This document shows positions 56,512 through 64,000 of a DNA stretch of 64,000 nt, piece by piece; the stretch's first letter is position 1, and each line of letters begins with the position of its first letter. The position numbers were made by a program, and so were the translations under genes. Under the pieces are notes generated by a model. It was not told where the DNA came from and made no database searches. It saw only the letters and a program-made list of their open reading frames with translations. Source of the stretch: Zingiber officinale (lineage: Eukaryota > Streptophyta > Magnoliopsida > Zingiberales > Zingiberaceae); the NCBI RefSeq assembly GCF_018446385.1, contig NC_055998.1, forward strand, positions 68,132,744 to 68,196,743, written 5' to 3'.

Positions 56512-57581
56512 TCATTGCAGATGGAACCAAAGTCACTGTTGCTGGCAAAGGTTCCATAAAACTTACAGATCATTTTTTCCTATCCTCTGCACTTCACGTT
56601 CCTTCCGTCTCTATTAATTTACTTTCTGTTAGTAGCATTACTAAACAACTACACTGCTCCGTAACCTTTTTCCCTGATCATTGTGTCTTCCAGGATCTCG
56701 AGACCAAGCAGACGATTGGGATTGGCCGTGAAGTAGGGGGTCTTTATTATTAACAGCTTGAAACAACATCTACTCTGAAATCTGCAGCCAAGTGTTTAGA
56801 AACTAAGCATCAAGAAATTCTTTTGTGGCATTCTCGGTTGGGACATTTGTCTTTTCAGTCTTTGAAAATTTTATTTCCTAGTCTTTTCTTTTCTGTTTCT
56901 CTTCAGTCATTTCAATGTGAAATCTGTCAGTTATCCAAACATTGTAGAACACATTTTTCTGAGTCTTTAAAGAAGAGTTTAACTCCATTTGATCTTGTTC
57001 ATTCGGATGTGTGGGGGCCCTCTCCTATGACTTCTTTGGATGGCTATCGATATTTTCTCTCCTTTATTGATGACTACACCCACTGTACATGGCTTTATTT
57101 GATGAAAACCAGGGACGAAGTTCCTCGTCTTATTCAAAATTTTTGTAGAATGGTTGAAACCCAATTTAACTCAAAGGTGAAGATTCTTCGTTCTAGCAAT
57201 GCCCGTGAGTACTTTGCCCAGTCTCTAAATACTTTTCTTGAGGATTCGGGAATTCTTCATGAGTCATCCTGTCCCTACACACTGCAACAAAATGGAGTGG
57301 CCGAGAGAAAGAATCGTCATATTCTTGAAACAGCCCGTGCACTTTTATTTCAACGTCACTTACCCAAATATTTCTGGGCTGATGCTGTTCTTGCAGCCGC
57401 TTATCTCATCAATCGATTGCCATCTAAACGTCTCGGGAACCGGTGTCCTCTCACTATTCTTCATCCTGGTGTAGAGTTGTTCTCCCTTACACCTCGGGTT
57501 TTTGTTCTCTTTGTTTTATTCATGTTCTTGGTCCCAAGTCCTCTAAACTTGATCCTCGTTCTATATGAGGAGTTTTTATAG
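56512..57581 (+). pseudogene. Copia protease end and integrase
   Basis: In the shifted frame: IIADGTKVTVAGKGS, LSVSSITKQL and GLYY, then TAA (56,751). Pre-integrase HSRLGHLSFQ (56,832) and CEICQLSKH follow. The integrase core shows HSDVWGP (near 57,000), FIDDYTHCTW, and LRSSNAREY, where the usual second-Asp context RTDNGREY reads RSSNARE, so the catalytic Asp is lost. QQNGVAERKNRH carries the Glu. Frame lost near 57,495. Confidence 0.85.
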
Positions 57582-59279
57582 GGTATTCTACTTGCCAGAA
57601 AGGTTACAAGTGCTTTGATCCTATTACTAGGACGAGATATATCTTGAAGGATGTTACTTTTTTTGAGTCTGAGTCCTATTATTCTCCTCAGTCTCATCCT
57701 CGGGGGGAAAATATTACCTCTTCCTTTGTACCTCAAGTGGTTCCTCAAGTGATTTCTTCTCCTATTCCACTGGATGTCATAGAAAATAGAAAAGATGCCC
57801 CATCACTGGGAAAAGATGCTCCGTCACTGGGAGCACAGTCTTCACCAGATATTATTACTTACAAACAACAAAGACACAAGCAAGAACCTACTATTGATCG
57901 GCTAGTTGAATCGGATGCTCTGGCTCCTGATCCTGTGAAGCAGTTATCCTTATCAGTTGAGTCAACCGCACCTCTAAATATGAATGAGTTGAACCTTCCG
58001 GTTGCTGTTAGAAAAGGTGTCAGGTCATGTACTCAACATCCTATCTCCAACTACGTTTCATATTCTCGTTTGTCTCCTTCATATCATGCATTTGTTTCAC
58101 AGTTATCAAATCATGCTATACCTTCTTCCTATTATGAGGTTGTAAGGGATTCAAGGTGGCAGGAAGCAATGAACGAAGAAATGGAGGCTCTTAACAGAAA
58201 TGGTACTTGGGAATTAGTTGATCCCCCAAAGGGGAAGAACTTGGTTGGTTCTAAATGGGTCTATGCTATCAAGTATAACTCAGAGGGTGAAGTGATTAGA
58301 TATAAAGCCAGACTTGTTGCCAAGGGATTCACCCAAACATATGGGGTAGATTACTTGGAAACTTTCGCACCAGTTGCAAAGCTGAACTCTGTCAGGGTAA
58401 TTCTTTCTCTTGCTGCTCAATATGATTGGCCTCTATTTCAGTTAGATGTTAAAAATGTCTTCTTGAATGGTGACCTTTGTGAAGAAGTATACATGTTGCC
58501 ACCTCCTGGAATTGAAACAAAAGGAAAGGTTTGCAAGCTAAGAAAAGTTTTGTATGGGCTTAAACAATCTCCCAGAGCATGGTTTGATAGGTTTTGCAAA
58601 GTCATGATATTGTTTGGCTTTAAACAAGGGAATGCTGATCATACACTCTTTATAAAAAGGAAAGGGGACAGCACTACCATTCTTTTGGTTTATGTTGATG
58701 ATATGATAGTTACAGGTGATGATGAGGTAGAAATCCAGACTCTTAAGTCCAAGTTAACATCAGAATTTGAAATTAAAGATCTTGGATCATTGAAGTACTT
58801 CCTGGGCATTGAAGTCGCTCGATCAAAAAAAGGGATCTATGTGTCAGAGAAAATATGTGTTGGATTTACTCAAGGAGACAGGGAAGCTGGGTTCTCGGCC
58901 AGCGTCTACTCCTATAGAAGTAAATCATGATCTTACTAGTTCTAGTGGGGAAGATCTTACAAGTCTGGAAAAGGGAACGTATCAAAGGCTGGTTGGAAAA
59001 TTACTCTATTTATCTATGACTAGGCCTGACATCACCTATGCTGTTAGTGTAGTAAGTCAGTACATGCATGCTCCTAAGACTATCCACATGAAGGCCGTTG
59101 ACAGGATTTTAAGGTACTTGAAATCATGTCCTGTAAAAGGCTTGCTGTTTAAAGGAGGTGGTGATCTGAAGGTGGAATGCTATTCTGATGCAGACTGGGC
59201 TGGTTCTCGAGATGATAGAAGGTCTACTTCTGGCTATTGCACTTTTTTTGGAGGAAACTTGGTAACTTGGAGGAGTTAG
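57582..59279 (+). pseudogene. Copia reverse transcriptase and start of RNase H
   Basis: The linker is long and Ser/Pro-rich, with a short duplication of KDAPSLG. RT from about 58,150: WQEAMNEEMEALNRNGTWEL, RYKARLVAKGFTQTYGVDY, VLYGLKQSPRAWFD, YVDDMIV (58,691-58,711) with both catalytic Asp, LGSLKYFLGIEVARS. A frameshift near 58,860 moves to the frame carrying TRPDITYAVSVVSQYMH and SDADWAGSRDDRRSTSG, which ends at TAG 59,277. The RT core itself is uninterrupted for about 240 codons. Confidence 0.9.
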
Positions 59280-59651
59280 AAACAAAATGTTTGTGCGCGG
59301 TCCAGTGCTGAAGCAGAATATTGAGCCATGGCACATGGTCTTGCAGAGATGTTGTGGTTGAGTTTTCTGTTGACAGACATAGGATTAAAGGTTGAATTAC
59401 CTCTCAAGCTGTATTGCGACAACAAGGCAGCAATCAATATTGCAAATAATCCAGTACAGCATGACCGGACTAAACACATTGAGATTGATCGTCACTTTAT
59501 TCGGGAGAGACTTGATTCTGGAGAGCTATGTCTGCCTTATGTTAAGTCTGAGGACCAACTTGCTGATATGTTTACAAAAGCTATACCCCAAGCTGTGTTC
59601 GACTCTTCTCTTAGCAAGTTAAACATGTTTGATATATATGTTCAACTTTAG
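59280..59651 (+). pseudogene. Copia RNase H C-terminal part
   Basis: Continues the frame after the TAG at 59,277. SSAEAEY is followed by TGA (59,322), then AMAHGLAEMLWL, LYCDNKAAINIANNP, HDRTKHIEIDRHFIRE, SEDQLADMFTKAIP and the terminal TAG. The CDN and HIEIDRH motifs of copia RNase H are intact. The polypurine tract follows immediately. Confidence 0.9.
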
Positions 59652-59657
59652 GGGGAG
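59647..59657 (+). promoter_or_regulatory. Polypurine tract
   Basis: tttagggggag directly before the TG of the 3' LTR. It primes plus-strand DNA synthesis in the family. Confidence 0.9.
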
Positions 59658-59789
59658 TGTTGTGAGAAACAAGGGTAGATAAGTCTTTTTATCTTTTGTA
59701 AATAAGTTGATGCTTAGGGTTGTGTGGTTATATAAACGAATGTATTTCTCCTAAAATAGGTATGATTTAAAAATCTCTTTATTACAACA
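59658..59789 (+). repeat. 3' LTR of the copia element
   Basis: 132 bp, differing from the 5' LTR only at 59,753. Ends CA, followed by AATAT. Confidence 0.95.
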
Positions 59790-59879
59790 AATATAATTTC
59801 TCTTCTCTTTCCTCTCTCATATGCATGCAACCTCTATTCTCTTTTCTCTCTCTTTTGGATGCATACATGCATGCACGTT

Positions 59880-61240
59880 GGGCCTGATATTTTTCCATAT
59901 CAAGCCCAAAATGTGCTTAATATTTTAAGTATTGGGCCCACGGGGTTAGGGTTTAGCTAATTTTTTCAATAACATTTTAACACCTCCGGATAAATCGAAA
60001 TATGCAATGGGCAACATCGTTGACTCCTTGCAGCCTCATAAATTCACGAGACCTGAAATGGGTCCAATCGGACTTGTGTCCATCAGTGGATTTTGACCAA
60101 AACTCACTGATTGACTTAGAGACCTCATATTACAACCATTTCAGATCCTATAGATTTTTGAGATTGCAAGGAGTTCAACGGTGTCGTCCATTACATATTT
60201 TGACTTCTCTGGAAGTGTTAAAATTTTATCGAAAAAATTAGCTAAAGTATAAATCCATTCATATCAATCCCACGTTGGACCTGATATTTTTTCATATCAG
60301 ACCCAACGTGAACCTGATATGTATGGAAAAATATCAGGCCCAACGCAGGCTTCATAATTTTCCATATCAAGCCCAACATAGGCCTGATATGAATCCCAAC
60401 ATGGGCCTGATATGATTCATATCAGGCCCACGGGGGTTAGGTTTAGCTGATTTTTTCAAAAACATTTTAACACCTCCGGAGAAAATAAAATATACAATGG
60501 ACGGCACCGTTGGACTCCTTGCAGTCTCATAAATCCATAGAACTTGAAATGAGTCCAATCGGATCTGTTTAAGTCTATTAATGGATTTTGGTCAAAACTC
60601 ACTAATCGACCTAAGCCTCATATTGCAACCATTTTAAGTCTTATGTATTTCCTGTAAGGAGTCCAACGGTGTCATCTATTGTATATTTTAACTTTTTTGG
60701 AGGTGTTAAAATTTTATCAGAAAAATCAGCTAAATCATAAACACATTCATATCAGGCCCATGGCGATCAGGGTTTAGCTGATTCTTCTGATAAAATTTTA
60801 ACACCTCTAAAGAAGCCAAAATAGCAACGGACGACACTGTTGGACTCCTTGCAGCCTCAGAAATCCACAAGACCTTAAATGAGTCCAATTAGATTTGTCT
60901 AGGTCCATCAGTAGGTTTAATTTAATCAAAAATCATTGATCGACCTAAAGATCAATTGGACCCATTTCAAGTCCTGTGAATTTCTGAGGCTATAAGGAGT
61001 CCAAATGTGTCGTCCATTGCACATTTCGGCTTCTCCGTAGGCTTGATATTTATGTTTTATAGTTTAGCTATTTTTTGATAAAATTTTAACACCTCCAGAA
61101 AAGACAAAATATGCAATGGACGATATCGTTGAATTCCTTGCAGCCTCAGAAATCCACAGAACCTGAAATGGTTGCAATCTGATATCTCTAGGTTGATCAA
61201 TAGATTTTGACCAAAACTCACTAATGGACCTAGGCAAGCT
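59880..61240. repeat. Tandem array of fold-back units, about 300 bp each
   Basis: Units at about 59,953-60,245, 60,443-60,735 and 60,775-61,062, and a left arm only at 61,063-61,235. Each left arm reads aacattttaacacctccgga or a variant, then aatgg(a/g)c, ctccttgcagcctca and gagtccaatcgga. The right arm is its inverted, diverged copy ending aggtgttaaaattttatc. Spacers carry short inverted words such as catatcaggcccaa. No coding frame. Family name unknown to me; the structure suggests a MITE-like or satellite-like repeat. Confidence 0.8.
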
Positions 61241-61249
61241 CTTTCTCGT

Positions 61250-62292
61250 GTGTGGGTGCGCTGGGGTATGCAAATCCAGGGCCCGGATTGCACTGAACCA
61301 AGTTGACTCATGTGCGAGCATGACCTGCTTACGCCGAAAGTCGTACCGGTCGGGGTAAAATTTGTCCAAGTGAAACAACCAACATTTTGTCACATGCATT
61401 CTTTTTATTTACCGCTCAGGAAGGTAACAGAAGCATTAACCATTGTTAATGGTGATTTTGTAACCTCCCGGATAGTAATGGTCGACCATTGATGGCCAAC
61501 GATTATCATTAATTATTGGGTATTGAATGATCATTACTCGGCATTCAATGCAGATGAGGAATGGTGCTCCTACATAAAGAGATACCATGGTCTTGAGCAG
61601 AGAACACACAAAAAGAAAAGTTGAAGCTCTCCACCTACGCCCCCCTCTCTCTTTTCCGTCGTGCATCTCCTGCTCAGCGGTGTATCTGTGATAACAGTCA
61701 GGTACCTCTCAGTTCATTGTGACCACTAGTGCTTGGTGTGCATCACGGTTAATAATTGTATCTTGGGAAACAGACGACACAAGAAAACCTCGAAGCACAA
61801 CTAGAAGTGGGACGAATCTATTTCAAGGAAACTGCGTTCATTGCAAATCTCGGTCCACTTTGCCACTCAGTCCGCTCTGCCTTTAGGCCGCTCTGCCTTT
61901 AGGCTACTCTGCCTCTAGGCTGCTCTGCCCTAGGCTGCTCAGTCACTCTGCCTTTAGGCTGCTCTCCCCTAGGTTGCTCGGTCGCTCTACCTCTGCACTC
62001 GGCCACTCTGCACTCGGTCACTCTGCACTCAGCCGCTCTGCACTCGGTGACTCTGTACTAATCCGCCCTGCACTTAGCCACTCTACACTCAGCTGCTCTG
62101 CACTCGACGACTCTGTACTCAAGCGCTCGACCTTTCTGATCTGCTACGCCCGCCTGATCAACACAGTGCAGACTGCCTTCATCACTTGGCAGAAACCAAA
62201 CCCCGTTGGTAGCTTGAAATTATCTACTCAGTTCATCTCGACAAATAAGTTGAATTTAAATTTAATGTAATTTCAATTCGGCTAATTCCCCA
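61250..62292. repeat. LTR-like repeat, copy 2
   Basis: Counterpart of 40,660-41,965 in the same orientation, without the MITE. Distinct words: gattgcactgaaccaagttg, gaagcattaa, gaaacagacgacacaagaaa, cctcgaagcacaac. Its 3' half includes the ctctgc minisatellite. No coding domain. Confidence 0.65.
61858..62130. repeat. Pyrimidine-rich minisatellite, 15-17 bp units
   Basis: First part: repeats of gctctgcctttaggc. Second part: repeats of cactctgcactcggc with single-base changes. More than fifteen units in all. The 98-codon frame crossing it is a Leu/Ser/Ala repeat product and not a gene. Confidence 0.85.
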
Positions 62293-62704
62293 AAATCTTC
62301 TACAGATTGTCCAACGAGAAATTTATGAAACATGTTGAAGAGCACATAAGTTTTGAGTTGTCTAATGAACTTGCAAATATCTACAATGAAAGAGGAACTA
62401 AGCATGGAGAACTAGCAAAAGTAGAGCATAACTATTCATGCAATAAATAAACCATTTGATGTCTTTTGAAGTTTAATCTTGCACAATCCAGAACATGCTT
62501 TTTCTTAGACGTTTGCAGTTTCACTCAGCTTATTAGATCTTAATTAAGTAAGTATTCAAACCTCTTCATTATTTTAATATAATATATGGAAATTCTAGAT
62601 GTAATGGAAAATGTTCAAATGGTAGGCATGATTGAATTATTCCAAGTTCACTACCGTCTCTAGAACCTAAAAGCTTGGCATGAGCAGAATTTATCATTCC
62701 GCCC
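62293..62704. other. Unassigned DNA
   Basis: No repeat boundary or conserved frame seen. Short plant-like frame patches (for example around 62,320-62,440) are not recognisable. Confidence 0.35.
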
Positions 62705-62710
62705 ATCGAC

Positions 62711-62833
62711 CGGCACGAGCACTAGGCGGAGTTGCAAGGCGTCTCGGGCGATGGGCACGAGCACTAGGCGGAGTTGCAAGGCGTCTCGGGCGATGGGCAC
62801 GAGCACTAGGCGGAGTTGCAAGGCGTCTCGGGG
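62711..62833. repeat. 42-bp tandem repeat, almost three copies
   Basis: ggcacgagcactaggcggag plus ttgcaaggcgtctcgggcgatg is repeated without change except at the ends. 42 is divisible by three, so frames stay open on both strands through the array, which explains two apparent small frames here. Confidence 0.9.
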
Positions 62834-63145
62834 AGGCTTCGCTACCTCATGCAAGGCCACTATGAGTCCAACAATCATGCAAGGCCTGCGGCGGTGAGAA
62901 GCCCTATGACAGCAAGAGGCCCCGCACCCACACGAGACCCCAAGCCTGTGCAAGGCCGCCAAGAGGTCTCGTTGCCTCACAGAAGCTCACACGAACCTCA
63001 CCTAGCCATGAGGTCTCCATGAGACAATGAGGCCTCGTGTGAAGCTGCACGAGGCCTCCACAAGGCAGCGAGGCTTTGCGTGAAGTCGTCGCAACCTCGC
63101 GAAGGCCCCACAAGGTCTCACTGACTGTCGCAAGGTCTTGCAGTG
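62834..63145. repeat. GC-rich degenerate repeat region
   Basis: Loose repetition of gcaaggcc, gaggcctc and tcgcaaggt words, in composition related to the 42-bp array. No gene recognised. Confidence 0.5.
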
Positions 63146-64000
63146 ATAAGGCATAGGTCACTTTCTTTTTTTTCCCATTTTGATTTTTTCCTTTATTTTT
63201 TAAAATTGTTAATTCCTTTTCCTTTTTTATTTTTTTAAGCCAATAATTCCTTTCCCTCTCAATTAATTTCTTTTCCTTTTCCTCCTTAAACATATGAAAA
63301 AAAATATCCTTTTAAAAGGTGGAGTTCCTTTTCCTACATTAATTTCTTTCCCTCTTCAACTATTTACATGGATAAACACATACTAAAAAGAAAAAAAAAA
63401 ACTCTTTAAGGATAAAGGAAAAATACCTCTTTACCGATTGCTAGGAAAGATAGCAAAGAAAATGAAATATAATATAATTCTTAAATGTTATTACTATTGA
63501 ACTAAATTATTTTACATATAAATTTAGTTTAATTTTAAACTAATCAAAATATATTAAATTAAATTAAACTTAAACCTACTTGATCTTGATCACCACATCT
63601 ATATATATATAATTTTAAAATAAGATTAATTTAGTATTTAAAAGATTTTGTATATTCTAATTTTGTGAGGTCAATATAAATCGAGAATTAAAGTCGTAGA
63701 CTATATATATATATATATATATATAAGTCATCATCCATTTATCAATAGATAATTTAGCTAATATTTTTACATATTCTCAAAATATAAAATTAACATTAAT
63801 TCATGAATAATTTGAAGTTTTCAAATAAATATAACATACTCAATTCTTAAAATCATCACAATATATCTAAAGATGTCGAAATCGAAGATCAATCTTCATG
63901 ACCATTATAAATGCAAGGTGTCAAACTTAATACCTCTACAATAAAACTTGAAATTGAAGATCAATCTTTATTAACATTAAAAATGCAGTTCTTAGACTTG
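63146..64000. other. AT-rich DNA with a TA microsatellite and a 3'-terminal direct repeat
   Basis: Pyrimidine-rich to 63,290, then A/T runs. (TA)n at about 63,701-63,725. 63,877-63,930 and 63,950-64,000 share gaaatygaagatcaatctt and ttaaaaatgca-like words as a diverged direct repeat of about 75 bp that runs to the window edge. Confidence 0.6.

Larger units (their letters stand above)
54656..59789 (+). mobile_element. Complete but inactive Ty1/copia element with 132-bp LTRs
   Basis: AATAT at 54,651-54,655 and 59,790-59,794 is the 5-bp target duplication. The LTRs (54,656-54,787 and 59,658-59,789) are both 132 bp, TG...CA, with one difference. PBS at 54,788, polypurine tract at 59,647-59,657. 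Internal order: leader, gag, protease, integrase, RT, RNase H, as in copia. Gag is open. Pol is interrupted by frameshifts near 56,470, 57,495 and 58,860 and by stops at 56,751, 57,566, 59,277 and 59,322. It lies upstream of, or in a 5' intron of, the SDR39U1-like gene, in the opposite orientation. Confidence 0.95.

Noticed and set aside
62660..63293. Frames of 61-129 codons over the GC-rich repeats
   Set aside because: Their peptides repeat with the 42-bp unit or derive from A/T-run sequence, with no conserved motif.

Overview
The window is nuclear DNA from a flowering plant. The evidence is two interrupted nuclear genes with canonical GT-AG introns, Ty1/copia and Ty3/gypsy retrotransposons, RTE-type LINEs, tRNA-derived SINEs (one matching the plant Au family) and hAT elements. 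A large-genome species, perhaps a monocot, is plausible, but the sequence does not fix the taxon. There are no bacterial-type genes, CRISPR arrays, rRNA genes or intact tRNA genes.

Layout. 1-10,316: a decayed, truncated copia element on the + strand. A second copia element in antisense (2,398-9,313) sits in its integrase/RT linker with a clean 5-bp target duplication (ATTCT). 10,317-15,450: fragments of other retroelements, a SINE-like piece and a tandem duplication. 15,450-19,301: a degraded hAT transposon carrying a later LTR-like insertion. 20,096-36,669: the last eight exons of a MATE transporter of the EDS5/DETOXIFICATION 46-47 type (+ strand). Its fourth visible intron is 12.9 kb and holds an LTR-type remnant, a sense RTE LINE split by an antisense RTE LINE, Au SINEs and a non-autonomous hAT element. 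36,670-42,749: 3' flank, AT-rich DNA, a SINE trimer, LTR-like repeats and a MITE. 42,750-52,378: the last eight exons of an SDR39U1/GIANT CHLOROPLAST 1 (SulA-like) gene on the - strand, with a copia LTR, a palindrome and SINE/LINE pieces in its introns. 54,656-59,789: a structurally complete copia element with 132-bp LTRs, AATAT target duplications and a broken pol frame. 59,790-64,000: a fold-back repeat array, a second copy of the LTR-like repeat seen at 40.7-42.0 kb, minisatellites and AT-rich DNA.

The two host genes are convergent (tail to tail, about 6.1 kb apart). Homologues of both act in plastids: EDS5 moves a salicylic-acid precursor across the chloroplast envelope, and GC1/SulA affects chloroplast division. 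Both lack their 5' exons here, so each either runs off its edge of the window through a very long intron or is truncated. Transposons account for most of the rest.

The oddest signal is in the nested copia element. From about 3,400 to 8,100 it is full of small deletions and of apparent TG-to-CG changes read on its sense strand, unlike the sequence on either side. This may be an assembly or consensus artefact, but it is worth checking. I found no convincing new biological system.
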